NCBI GenBank assembly: GCA_024691105.1
Contig: JAILNY010000169.1
Span: 1-14,025 of the forward strand
Direction: 5' to 3'
Source of the DNA: Treponema sp.
GTDB taxonomy: Bacteria > Spirochaetota > Spirochaetia > Treponematales > Treponemataceae
Length of the DNA stretch: 14,025 bases
Under the pieces are notes generated by a model that was not told the origin of the DNA, did no database searches, and saw nothing but the letters and a program-made list of their open reading frames with translations. Shown piece after piece: positions 6,856 to 14,025 of this stretch; within the stretch, counting starts at the first letter, position 1, and every line of letters begins with the position of its first letter. The translations under genes and the position numbers were made by a program.

Positions 6856-6939
6856 TTATCTAGAAAGAGAAAATCCCTCTCTATTAATGATAAAACCCTT
6901 TCGGCAATCTGTCAAAAAGTTTTTTTTAAGGTGAATAAA

Positions 6940-7488
6940 ATGCAGGATAAAGATTTAATCTGGAAAGAAGAATCTCGTAAAGAAATTTTAAAGACTCCCG
7001 TTATGACTGTTATGCAGACTGACAGTATTTCTCCAGAAGGCGAAAAAGGCCATTATATCGTAATGGAAGCGCGTGACTGGTGTGCCGTAATTCCAGAAAT
7101 TGGAGATGACTTTCTTATGGTACGACAGTGGCGGCATGCGGCTCAAGCCTTGAGTATTGAATTTCCTGGCGGTGTAATTGATGACGGTGAAGAGCCGATT
7201 GATGCAGCCTGCCGTGAGCTTTTGGAAGAAACCGGTTTTACCGCCAAAGATATGATTTACCTTGGATCGATGAGTCCTAATCCTGCATTGTTTTCAAATC
7301 ACATGCATTTTTTTCTGGCACGAAATCTTACAAATACCGGAACTCAGGATTTGGACAGCGATGAGTTTGTCAATGCTCTAAAAATTCCTAAGACAGAAGT
7401 TATCGAAAAAATGGGAAGTGCTGAGTATCCTCATGCTCTTATGGCAGCGGCCCTTAACTTTTACCGCCAGTATAAGGCAACGCACTGA
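6940..7488 (+). CDS. Nudix hydrolase, ADP-ribose pyrophosphatase type
   Basis: A 182-residue hydrolase of nucleoside diphosphates linked to another moiety, most likely ADP-ribose or a similar compound. The Nudix box is complete: G78, then five residues, E84, seven residues, RELLEETGF (92-100), giving the metal-binding glutamates. The preceding VRQWRHAAQALSIEFPGG (61-78) and the later NPALFSNHMHFF (114-125) are typical of the ADP-sugar pyrophosphatase branch. I start at ATG 6940, because the in-frame GTG at 6931 forms part of the Shine-Dalgarno AAGGTG (6928-6933), correctly spaced for the ATG. It is a single gene, divergent from the kinase-like gene and convergent with nnr, with only three bases between the two stop codons. 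Nnr also handles damaged nicotinamide nucleotides, so the pairing may be functional or accidental. Exact substrate unknown. Confidence 0.93.
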   Translation: MQDKDLIWKEESRKEILKTPVMTVMQTDSISPEGEKGHYIVMEARDWCAVIPEIGDDFLMVRQWRHAAQALSIEFPGGVIDDGEEPIDAACRELLEETGFTAKDMIYLGSMSPNPALFSNHMHFFLARNLTNTGTQDLDSDEFVNALKIPKTEVIEKMGSAEYPHALMAAALNFYRQYKATH

Positions 7489-7491
7489 GTT

Positions 7492-9249
7492 TTAAAGTTC
7501 TTTTATTAACTCTTCTGGCGTAAGTGAATAATTCTTTTTAAATTTCCCTGAAGCTAAAGCGTGCATCAAAGTTCCTGAGATTGCCGCGCTTTTAGCACTG
7601 TAGCCTTGTGCCAGAAGTCCTCCGATAGCTCCGGCAAGAACATCCCCTGAGCCGCCTTTAGAAAGGGCGGCGCTTCCGAGTGTACAGATGTAAATGTTGC
7701 CGCCTGCTGTTATAAAGGTGTTGGCTCCTTTTAAGACAAGAACAGCTCCCGGATATTTTTTTGAAAACTGTTTTACAAGTTCCAGTCTGTTGTTCTGAAC
7801 GTCCTGTGCTGTAATAACTTTGTTTTTATTTGCGAGTCCCGCGCGATTTAAAAGCTCTGCAAATTCTTTTGGATGCGGAGTTAAAATTACTTTTGTTTTT
7901 TTACTTCTGTTATCAGTATTGCCCCTGTCTGTACAGTTTTGCTCTAAAAATTGAATTGTTTCATCATAATAAAAACAGTCTGCATCTAACACAAGCGGAA
8001 TACAGCGTTTTTTTGCGACTGTCAAAAGGCTGTTTAGAATTTCTTTTTTATATTCGTTGTCTTCTGCGCGGCCAAAGCCAGGTCCTGTTATCAAGCATGT
8101 CGTATTTTGAGGAATGGCATTTGTTGTCATAATGCTTGCAGGTATTTTGAATTTTTCGTTAAAGGCGGGATCGGTAAAATAAAGGCTTGAAAGTCCTGAG
8201 CCGCAGTGAAGGGCAGCAGTAGCAGATAAAATTGCGGCTCCGGGTTTTGAACCGGAGATAACGCAGGTGTGTCCGTAGATTCCTTTGTGGGAATTAAGTT
8301 TGGTACGGTTTGGATATTTGATGTCGTTCTTTGATAAGAGAAAGATTCTGGTCTGCGGTTCGGAAGCGGACGGGGCGGACGCTGATGATGATGCTGCGGA
8401 AGTTTCTGAGGCCGCGGCCGATGCAGAAGCAGCGGGAGAAGAAGCCGCGGAGTCCGCAATTTTATCGAATAACGGCTTAGACACGCCGATTGGTTCACAG
8501 TGGAGTTTGCCGGTTATGTCTTTTGCGATGTCGGAAAATAAAGCGGTTTTATGGGCGCCCATCGAAATTGTTTTATCTGCATAGATGACGCGGGACTTTC
8601 GTTCTTCGTCAGAGAGTTGGGCGAGGGGAGTTCCGGTCGTGTCTAAGCCGGACGGAATGTCGCAGGCAATTTTTGGCGTTCTAGTGGCGTTGACGGCTGT
8701 AAAAAGGGGGGCGAGTGTGTCGTCGATGAGGCCGTGAAAGCCTGTGCCAAAAATGCAGTCGACGATTACGTCTGAGCTGTCGAGGATGGTTTTAAGAGTG
8801 GCATCGGCGGGGTTTGGGCTGGCGGCTTGTGTTTTACTCGTGGCGTCGCTGTCTGAGCTGTTCTCGTTTGCGTCAGCGAGGTCTGTGCAGTAATCAAAAA
8901 TCTTGACTGCGCTTTCTGTAAGTGGTCTTAAGTTTTCAAAAGCACTTTTGCAGAAAATTGATTTTGGTTCTGCGGTTTTTATAATTACTATGTCGTATTT
9001 TTCTGCAATGTGCCGTGCGAGTGTGTATCCGTCTGCGCCATTATTTCCTGAACCGCACAAAATTGTAATGGTATTCTTTTTTTTGTCAGTGCTGTGTTTA
9101 TGATTTTTGGAACAGATTTTATTTACATGCTTTTCAAGTGCTGTCGCGGCATTTTCTATCATCAGTGTTTCTGCAAAATTTTCATCAGGTGATAAAAAAC
9201 AACTTATCCGCTTTTCAATTTCTTTTACATTTTCAAAAATCTGTTCCAT
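7492..9249 (-). CDS. nnr: Bifunctional NAD(P)H-hydrate epimerase/dehydratase
   Basis: Cytoplasmic metabolite-repair enzyme: the N-terminal YjeF/NnrE domain epimerises hydrated NAD(P)H and the C-terminal CARKD/NnrD domain dehydrates it back to NAD(P)H. In the 585-residue protein, NnrE covers about 1-260 with GSGNNGADGYTLARH (66-80) and CDIPSGLDTTG (196-206). NnrD covers about 305-585 with GSKPGAA (333-339), LTPHPKEF (456-463), VLVLKGAN (503-510) and the nucleotide loop SKGGSGDVLAG (530-540). Two low-complexity inserts stand out: an acidic/Ser-rich one at about 126-152 inside NnrE, and an Ala/Ser-rich linker at about 266-300 joining the domains. I chose ATG 9249; the longer frame to 9357 overlaps uppP and reads as non-family sequence. 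Shine-Dalgarno is weak (GGTAG). It lies 50 bases after uppP, probably last in that operon. Confidence 0.94.
   Translation of the reverse strand: MEQIFENVKEIEKRISCFLSPDENFAETLMIENAATALEKHVNKICSKNHKHSTDKKKNTITILCGSGNNGADGYTLARHIAEKYDIVIIKTAEPKSIFCKSAFENLRPLTESAVKIFDYCTDLADANENSSDSDATSKTQAASPNPADATLKTILDSSDVIVDCIFGTGFHGLIDDTLAPLFTAVNATRTPKIACDIPSGLDTTGTPLAQLSDEERKSRVIYADKTISMGAHKTALFSDIAKDITGKLHCEPIGVSKPLFDKIADSAASSPAASASAAASETSAASSSASAPSASEPQTRIFLLSKNDIKYPNRTKLNSHKGIYGHTCVISGSKPGAAILSATAALHCGSGLSSLYFTDPAFNEKFKIPASIMTTNAIPQNTTCLITGPGFGRAEDNEYKKEILNSLLTVAKKRCIPLVLDADCFYYDETIQFLEQNCTDRGNTDNRSKKTKVILTPHPKEFAELLNRAGLANKNKVITAQDVQNNRLELVKQFSKKYPGAVLVLKGANTFITAGGNIYICTLGSAALSKGGSGDVLAGAIGGLLAQGYSAKSAAISGTLMHALASGKFKKNYSLTPEELIKEL
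8350..8454 (-). other. GC-rich segment encoding an Ala/Ser-rich inter-domain linker
   Basis: Within nnr this stretch encodes about 35 residues that are almost only Ala and Ser with a few Pro, Glu and Thr, between the epimerase and dehydratase domains. Base composition jumps to GC-rich against an AT-rich gene. A flexible linker is the simplest reading, and such tracts expand and contract easily. Its sequence is low-complexity but not an exact tandem repeat. Confidence 0.75.
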
Positions 9250-9299
9250 ATGTGTTCTACCAGGGGGTCTGCTTTTTTCGGCTGTTTTTAAATATTTTT

Positions 9300-10163
9300 T
9301 TATGCGATAAAAATTAATCCCAAAATTCCAGCCGGGATTAAATATGCGGCAAACCATTCAAGCTTACCTTTTTTAATTATCTTCATCAAAACTGCAAGAG
9401 CAAAATATCCTGTAATAAACGCCGCAAGACAACCCGCAAGCAAAGTAAGCGGGCTGATTGAACTTGTCATTGTGTCCAGATCTTTAAGTTCAAGAATAAA
9501 GGCTCCGAGTATTGCGGGAATCGAAACGATGAACGAATATTCTCCGGCGAGGTTTCTTTTTACTCCTGTAAAAAGCGATCCTGCGATTGTAGAGCCTGAG
9601 CGTGAAACTCCAGGTAAGGTTCCAAGTCCCTGCATAATTCCTACAGCGATTGACTGTTTGATTGTGATTCCTGTGTAATCAATTGTATTTTGTTTCTTTG
9701 ATAAAATTCCTGAGATAATTAAGAATGCAGAAGTTACAAAAAATCCTATGAATACAAATTTTACCGGAAGTTCAGGAATTAATTTTGATGTTACAATTCC
9801 GATTACGCCTGTGATGAATGTTGTAATTAAAATTGCGATGATTGTTCTTTGTCCGGCTTTATCTGTTATACAAAGGCTTTCTGTCTGTGCGCCGGTGGAC
9901 TGATTTCCGGCTGTCTGATTTTCTGGTTCTGGTTTTCTTAAAATCCATCTGAATAGAACTGCAAAAAATTTTCCGATTTCTTTTCTAAAGAAAATAAATA
10001 CTGCAAGCAGCGTTGCAAGATGTAAAATTACATCAAACAAAACAGGAACTTCTTCAAGTTTAAAAAGCTTTTCACAAATCTTTAAATGTCCCGATGAAGA
10101 AACTGGTAAAAACTCTGTAAGTCCCTGAAGTGCGCCAAGTAAAATTGATTGTAATAATGTCAT
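9300..10163 (-). CDS. uppP: Undecaprenyl-diphosphatase (BacA type)
   Basis: Integral membrane phosphatase that converts undecaprenyl pyrophosphate to undecaprenyl phosphate, recycling the lipid carrier for peptidoglycan and other envelope polymers. Overexpression gives bacitracin resistance in other bacteria. The 287 residues carry both active-site motifs: EFLPVSSSGHL (17-27) and PGVSRSGST (184-192, with the essential Arg188). Hydrophobic segments are spread through the protein as expected for the family, and length is normal. A hydrophilic loop of about 30 residues (76-106, rich in Asn, Thr and Gln) after the second helix region is slightly long. The ATG at 10163 has GAGGT about eight bases upstream. 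It sits between TIGR03545 and nnr in a one-strand gene run. A seven-pair hairpin precedes its ribosome-binding site. Confidence 0.97.
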   Translation of the reverse strand: MTLLQSILLGALQGLTEFLPVSSSGHLKICEKLFKLEEVPVLFDVILHLATLLAVFIFFRKEIGKFFAVLFRWILRKPEPENQTAGNQSTGAQTESLCITDKAGQRTIIAILITTFITGVIGIVTSKLIPELPVKFVFIGFFVTSAFLIISGILSKKQNTIDYTGITIKQSIAVGIMQGLGTLPGVSRSGSTIAGSLFTGVKRNLAGEYSFIVSIPAILGAFILELKDLDTMTSSISPLTLLAGCLAAFITGYFALAVLMKIIKKGKLEWFAAYLIPAGILGLIFIA

Positions 10164-10181
10164 TTTTTTACCTCATTTCCG

Positions 10182-10204
10182 GCGGTGCTTTGATTTTGCA
10201 CCGC
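10182..10204 (-). promoter_or_regulatory. Hairpin just upstream of the uppP ribosome-binding site
   Basis: GCGGTGC and GCACCGC (10204-10198 and 10188-10182 on the minus strand) form a perfect seven-pair, GC-rich stem with a nine-base loop, in a spacer that is otherwise nearly all A and T. It begins about 35 bases after the TIGR03545 stop and ends a few bases before GAGGT of uppP. No U-tract follows, so it is not a standard terminator. It could set mRNA processing or stability within the operon; the role is inferred. Confidence 0.55.
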
Positions 10205-10238
10205 ACGGTTATTTTATAGTTATTATTTTAATTTTTAT

Positions 10239-12377
10239 TTAAAACCCAAAGTTCATTCCTTTAAGAGTTTTTCCAAGTGCATCGCCTGCTGTCTGTTTTG
10301 CACCAGAAGTAAGCTGAGCCTGCAATTCTTTCTTTTTAGCATCAAGTAAAGAATTTACTTTATCAAGCTTAATGCTTTCTTTGTTTAAGCCGTTTTCGAT
10401 ATCAATAAATTCTTTTATCTTAGAAGTTGCTCCGCCTGTCTGCTGTTCAAGAAGAGTCATGATTTTTTCTTTTGCCATTTTCTTTACGTTGTTAAGTTCA
10501 TCATTAACAAGGTTTTTAAGAATCTGCGCAAACTGTTTGTCAGCATCTGAAGTAATTTTCATATCAAAGTTTTCTTCGTCAGCAAAAGTGAATTCAACTC
10601 CAACGCTCAGTTCTTTAAGATAAGAAAGTGCTTTTGAATAAAGATTATAAGCAAACTCCGGTTCAAATTTTTCTGTCTCAAAAGAAAGGTTTTTCATTGC
10701 AAGGTTTGCACCGACAGTAAGAGTTCCTGTTGTTTGAACTGTTGCTTTCCCAGAGATTGTAGACGATGAACTTAACTTAAATTGATTTGCGTCAAAAGAA
10801 ATCGGATAATTGTTTCCGCTGTAGGTTGCCGCAACAAGTGGATTTGTTGTAGCGGTACGTGCGTCAACAGTTATGTTTCCTGTGTGAGTCTGGTTTGCAA
10901 TATCAAGCTTTAAGTCTGCAACTGCAGGCTCCCCGCGCTTGTCCATATCAGAGCTGATGTTTGTTGCAAGCCCTGCAAAATTAACTCCCGAAATTGACAT
11001 GCGTTCGATAAGGAACTTTGGAACATTATCTTTTCTATAATAGATATTTACGCCAGGTAATCTTTTGTGTGGAACGGCTTTTGCTTCTTTTACTTTTTTT
11101 TCAGAATTTCCGCTTGAAGAATTTTTTGCCTGGAGTGCAAGATTAATTCCCTGCTTCATGTATGGATAATATTTTCCGATTGTCTTGTACATGATTGTAT
11201 CTATCGGTCCGGATAAAAGTCTTGTGCCGTCTTTGAGGGTGAATGATTTAATTTTGTTTAATTCTGTATTCACGAAGTCTGTATCTTTTTTTAATGCATC
11301 AGAAACTTTTTGTGATGCTGTTTTTATTTTTGCAGAATCTGCTTTTACATCTTTTATAACAGTCTGTGTTTCGTTTACAAGAGCCTTTCCTTCTGTTATT
11401 GCACTGGAAAGAGTTGTAATTGCTTCTTTAATTTTTATCGGATCAGAAACATTTGACCAGTCATAGTTTACAAGCTTATCAACTTTTGCGCTGAAATCTT
11501 CAACTTTTTTTGTAAGTTCAGCAGGTTTGTCTGCCCATTTTTTTACAAGCTCATTTCCTGTCTCGTAAACTTCTTTTGCAACATCTGGGCTTGCAAGTTG
11601 ATTTTGAAGTGTTGAAAGAATTGCTTCCGGATTGTACTGATTAAAAAGATTTTCGAGTTCTTCTTTTGCAGCATCCTGTGCGATATTTATCCTGTTTTCA
11701 AGATTAAGCTGGAATGCATTTTTCTGCTGGCTTTTTTCTTTTTGAGGAAGTTCTGCAGAAGTTGTGCGTGGAGTCATTACGTTGATTCCTTCAACCGCAA
11801 TATTCTCAAGGTCAAACTTGCCGCGCAAAAGTTCTGTAAGATTAAAATCAATTACGACCTGATCAAGTTCAAAAAGATTTTTCATCGGTTCATCTTTATA
11901 TCCCTGAGCAAGTTTTTTAATCTCAATCGATGAGCCAAGAATTTCTACATTGATATATTCAATGTCGGTCTTTGCGCCAAAGACTCCCTGCATTGCGCTG
12001 GTAAGAACTTTTCGCGCGACGACATTCTTAAACATACCGATAAGAATTATTACAGCTGCAAAAATAGCAACGGTCGCAGCAAGCGGAATAATCTTAATAG
12101 AAAATTTCTGTGATGCAACATCTTTTCCAATCTGCTTCATTTTGTTGAATTGAATTTTTGGAATCTGCGTATCACGTGGAATATAAAATTTGCCTTCTTT
12201 TTTTGGATTTGGAACAAAGTAGCCTTTTATAAGTTCCTGATGTGTCGGAATCTGAATGTGCTTAATTAATTTATCAAGATTTTTTCTTGTATAGCTCTTT
12301 TTTAAAATTCCCGGAAGTTTTTTTGCAGGAATTAATTTTACAGCTTCTTTCTTTTTGTTGTCTTCAATTTTTTTCAT
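10239..12377 (-). CDS. TIGR03545-type AsmA-like membrane-anchored protein
   Basis: A 712-residue protein of unknown function, assigned from memory to TIGR03545, which pairs with TIGR03546 in spirochaetes and some gammaproteobacteria. The N-terminal ~94 residues are basic and cytoplasmic, one transmembrane helix lies at about 95-117, and the rest is outside the cytoplasm. Residues about 135-200 (FELDQVVIDFNLTELLRGKF and what follows) look like the start of an AsmA/DUF748 domain. A long helical, coiled-coil-like region follows (about 220-400), then a beta-rich block with AsmA-like repeats (about 425-565) and a charged C-terminal helix region (about 590-712). AsmA-like proteins shape the envelope or move lipids, so a similar role is a reasonable inference. 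The start ATG shares one base with the stop of TIGR03546 and has AGGAG upstream. It probably shares a transcript with uppP. Confidence 0.85.
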   Translation of the reverse strand: MKKIEDNKKKEAVKLIPAKKLPGILKKSYTRKNLDKLIKHIQIPTHQELIKGYFVPNPKKEGKFYIPRDTQIPKIQFNKMKQIGKDVASQKFSIKIIPLAATVAIFAAVIILIGMFKNVVARKVLTSAMQGVFGAKTDIEYINVEILGSSIEIKKLAQGYKDEPMKNLFELDQVVIDFNLTELLRGKFDLENIAVEGINVMTPRTTSAELPQKEKSQQKNAFQLNLENRINIAQDAAKEELENLFNQYNPEAILSTLQNQLASPDVAKEVYETGNELVKKWADKPAELTKKVEDFSAKVDKLVNYDWSNVSDPIKIKEAITTLSSAITEGKALVNETQTVIKDVKADSAKIKTASQKVSDALKKDTDFVNTELNKIKSFTLKDGTRLLSGPIDTIMYKTIGKYYPYMKQGINLALQAKNSSSGNSEKKVKEAKAVPHKRLPGVNIYYRKDNVPKFLIERMSISGVNFAGLATNISSDMDKRGEPAVADLKLDIANQTHTGNITVDARTATTNPLVAATYSGNNYPISFDANQFKLSSSSTISGKATVQTTGTLTVGANLAMKNLSFETEKFEPEFAYNLYSKALSYLKELSVGVEFTFADEENFDMKITSDADKQFAQILKNLVNDELNNVKKMAKEKIMTLLEQQTGGATSKIKEFIDIENGLNKESIKLDKVNSLLDAKKKELQAQLTSGAKQTAGDALGKTLKGMNFGF

Positions 12378-12892
12378 TAGAATTTCTCCTGCGCGATTTC
12401 AATTATTTTTTGAATTACAGGGGCTTTTGAAAAGGCTTTCATTAAAGCTGTATCACCAAGACGCGGCGCAATTTTTTTTCGCCACAATAAAACAAGATAT
12501 CTGATTAAAAGGAATAACGGTATATAAAGGGCAAGACCGAGTGCGAGAGCGCCCATTACGATAGTATTGTTAAATCTGGTAAAACCGACAAACGGAACTT
12601 CGAGGATCCATCCGAAAAACGGAGTTAGTTTGTCGTAGGTTAAAATCTGATAGCCCACAGAACTGAACAGAGGGTCAAGATGCCATGCAAGTTGAGAGAC
12701 CAAGGCTATAATAATAAGATATGCAGGCTTATTAACTCTGACAAATAAAAAAAAGATAAACACTAAAAACCATAGTGCGTTATCTTTTGGCATAAAACCA
12801 AGTATTACACCCATGCAGCATGCATTTGCAATTTCACTTGGATTCCTGTTTGAATTTAGTGCTTGTAAAAATTTAACTATTTGTTTGAGCAT
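12377..12892 (-). CDS. TIGR03546-type small membrane protein (DUF2062-like)
   Basis: A 171-residue hydrophobic protein. Residues 1-50 (with NRNPSEIANACCMGVILGFMP at about 15-35) resemble DUF2062-type proteins. Membrane segments are likely at about 22-50, 57-72 and 108-137, followed by a basic cytoplasmic tail. I assign it from memory to TIGR03546, known to sit beside TIGR03545; this adjacency is what I see here, with TAATG overlap of the two genes (12379-12375). Function is unknown. The coupling suggests a two-part membrane complex, with this protein perhaps placing or stabilising the AsmA-like partner. The ATG at 12892 has GAGAGG at good spacing. It is preceded by two inverted repeats in the 95-base spacer after ilvD, and may be transcribed from there or read through from ilvD. 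Confidence 0.85.
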   Translation of the reverse strand: MLKQIVKFLQALNSNRNPSEIANACCMGVILGFMPKDNALWFLVFIFFLFVRVNKPAYLIIIALVSQLAWHLDPLFSSVGYQILTYDKLTPFFGWILEVPFVGFTRFNNTIVMGALALGLALYIPLFLLIRYLVLLWRKKIAPRLGDTALMKAFSKAPVIQKIIEIAQEKF

Positions 12893-12901
12893 TTTAACCT
12901 C

Positions 12902-12934
12902 TCAAAACTTTTAATATTTTGACGCAAGTTTTGA
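12902..12934 (-). promoter_or_regulatory. Nine-pair inverted repeat ahead of the TIGR03546 gene
   Basis: TCAAAACTT (12934-12926 on the minus strand) and AAGTTTTGA (12910-12902) form a perfect nine-pair stem with a 15-base loop, ending almost on the Shine-Dalgarno GAGAGG of the next gene. It could be a leader hairpin limiting ribosome access or a protein-binding palindrome. The arms are AT-rich, so chance is possible. Confidence 0.45.
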
Positions 12935-12937
12935 ATT

Positions 12938-12975
12938 AATTCTGCGAGTCGTGCATTTGTAAAACCCGCAGAATT
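12938..12975. terminator. Inverted repeat behind ilvD, weak terminator candidate
   Basis: AATTCTGCG (12938-12946) and CGCAGAATT (12967-12975) are perfect nine-base arms with a 20-base loop, some 15 bases after the ilvD stop. Its run of T follows on the plus strand (12974-12981); on the minus strand, the direction of ilvD transcription, the stem is preceded by A and followed only by AATT. It therefore resembles a terminator for plus-strand transcripts, or a processing/3'-end stabilising stem for ilvD. Confidence 0.45.
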
Positions 12976-12987
12976 TTTTTTAAGAAA

Positions 12988-14025
12988 CTACTCCAGAATT
13001 GCGCCTTTATCAGCAGAACTTACAAGTTTAGCATAGCGTGCAAGGTAACCTGTTTTTACTTTTGGTTCCGGAGCTTTCCACTCTGCTTTTCTCTTTGCAA
13101 GTTCTTCATCACTTACTTCAAGAGTAATTTTATAGTTGTTTATATCAAGAGTAATTTTATCACCCTCTTTTACAAGTGCAATAGGTCCGCCTACAGCAGC
13201 TTCTGGTGAACAGTGTCCAAGTGAAGCACCGCGTGTAGCACCAGAGAAGCGTCCGTCAGTAATGAGCGCTACCTGTTTATCAAGTCCCTGACCTGCAAGG
13301 GCTGCAGTTACTGCAAGCATTTCGCGCATTCCAGGTCCGCCCTTTGGTCCTTCGTAACGGATTACAACAACGTCACCCGGTTTAATCTGCTGCTTCTGGA
13401 CAGCGTCCATTGCTTCTGATTCGTCGTTAAATACGCGCGCTGGTCCTGTGTGCTTCATCAATTCTTTTGCACATGCTGAACGTTTTACAACAGTTCCATC
13501 TGGAGCAAGGTTACCAAAGAGAATTGCAATACCGCCGTTGTCGCTGAATGGATTTTCGATTGGGCGAAGAATTTCAGGATTGCGGTTTTTTACACCCTTG
13601 ATATTTTCTGCAATTGTTTTTCCAGTTACAGTCATGAGAGAAGTATTGATGAGGTTCTTTTTTGCAAGTTCAGCAAGAACTGCCTGAACACCACCAGCAT
13701 CATCAAGCTCGCACATAAATGTATGACCTGCAGGAGCGAGGTGACACAAGTTTGGAGTGCGGTTTGAAATTTCATTTACTTCATGAAGGTCGATTGTAAT
13801 TCCTGCTTCGTGAGCAATTGCAGGGAGATGAAGCATTGTGTTAGAAGAACAGCCGAGTGCCATGTCGGCTGCAAGACCATTTTTAAAATTTTCTGCAGTC
13901 ATCATGCAGCGTGCTGTAATTCCCTTGTTGTACATTTCCATAACCTGCATACCTGCATGTTTTGCAAGAGCAATACGGCGGCCTGTAGTTGCAGGAATTG
14001 TTCCATTACCAGGAAGACCAAGACC
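12988..14025 (-). CDS. ilvD: Dihydroxy-acid dehydratase, 3' part (cut by right window edge)
   Basis: Iron-sulfur enzyme that dehydrates 2,3-dihydroxy acids to 2-keto acids, the third common step of isoleucine and valine synthesis. The frame is open from the window edge, and 345 C-terminal residues are visible of a usual ~560; about 210 N-terminal residues lie outside. Family blocks are LPGNGTIPAT at the start, GCSSNTMLHLPAIAHEAG (58-75), the cluster-ligand region NLCHLAPAG (92-100), VALITDGRFSG in the C-terminal half, and the ending VSSADKGAIL. The related Edd (6-phosphogluconate dehydratase) is longer and does not end this way, so IlvD is preferred. Its own start and promoter are not visible. 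The next gene on the strand starts 95 bases downstream, across two inverted repeats. Confidence 0.96.
   Translation of the reverse strand, partial: GLGLPGNGTIPATTGRRIALAKHAGMQVMEMYNKGITARCMMTAENFKNGLAADMALGCSSNTMLHLPAIAHEAGITIDLHEVNEISNRTPNLCHLAPAGHTFMCELDDAGGVQAVLAELAKKNLINTSLMTVTGKTIAENIKGVKNRNPEILRPIENPFSDNGGIAILFGNLAPDGTVVKRSACAKELMKHTGPARVFNDESEAMDAVQKQQIKPGDVVVIRYEGPKGGPGMREMLAVTAALAGQGLDKQVALITDGRFSGATRGASLGHCSPEAAVGGPIALVKEGDKITLDINNYKITLEVSDEELAKRKAEWKAPEPKVKTGYLARYAKLVSSADKGAILE

Noticed and set aside
6854..6890. AGAGA/TCTCT inverted repeat in the divergent spacer as an operator
   Set aside because: Only five base pairs in a purine/pyrimidine-rich stretch; not distinguishable from chance.
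7487..7512. GAGTT/AACTC inverted repeat over both stop codons as a bidirectional terminator
   Set aside because: Only five pairs, a 16-base loop and no proper U-tract in either direction.
8127..8584. Open frames on both strands inside nnr, including an acidic Asp/Ala/Glu-rich plus-strand frame (8285-8584)
   Set aside because: They are by-products of the GC-rich Ala/Ser linker of nnr; the nnr frame has clear family motifs on both sides.
9250..9357. N-terminal extension of nnr
   Set aside because: It overlaps the end of uppP and encodes sequence unlike the family; ATG 9249 gives the usual start.
12932..12943. GAATTAATTC as a possible ARG box near ilvD
   Set aside because: The two half-sites are too close (no four-base centre), and the place is the 3' side of ilvD, not a promoter.
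1..14025. CRISPR array, prophage, transposon or tRNA
   Set aside because: No regular spaced repeats, transposase or phage-type proteins, terminal inverted repeats or cloverleaf sequences were seen on either strand.

Overview
The window reads as a chromosomal segment of a spirochaete, most likely a Treponema-type organism. The grounds are AT-rich DNA, many genes packed on one strand, and an adjacent pair of genes that I recognise from memory as the uncharacterised TIGR03546/TIGR03545 families, which I associate with Treponema and Leptospira. A free-living or gut-type metabolism is suggested by branched-chain amino acid synthesis (ilvD) and an arginine repressor. I cannot name the species. I see no phage, transposon, CRISPR array, tRNA or rRNA.

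Layout. Positions 1-4178, minus strand: mutS2 (MutS-like ATPase with a C-terminal Smr domain), then argR, then the 5' part of pgi, which runs off the left edge. argR appears to have its own promoter, overlapped by two ARG-box-like operators, and an intrinsic terminator behind it. pgi has a leader with two hairpins. Positions 4326-5237, plus strand: a lipoprotein that looks like a circularly permuted NlpC/P60 (YiiX-type) cysteine hydrolase. Positions 5258-6783, minus strand: a translationally coupled pair, a cytidylate-kinase-like protein with an apparent BON-like tail followed by an unrecognised membrane protein. Positions 6940-7488, plus strand: a Nudix hydrolase. Positions 7492-12892, minus strand: a probable operon TIGR03546 - TIGR03545 (AsmA-like) - uppP - nnr. 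Positions 12988-14025, minus strand: the 3' part of ilvD, which enters from the right edge.

How the genes fit together. uppP (undecaprenyl carrier recycling), the TIGR03545/TIGR03546 membrane pair and the lipoprotein hydrolase all point to the cell envelope. The Nudix hydrolase and Nnr sit tail to tail and both clean up damaged or unwanted nucleotides (ADP-ribose-type compounds and hydrated NAD(P)H). argR, ilvD and pgi are ordinary central and amino acid metabolism. Most of the window is housekeeping. The parts least explained by known biology are the TIGR03545/TIGR03546 pair, the kinase-like/membrane protein pair, and the lipoprotein.
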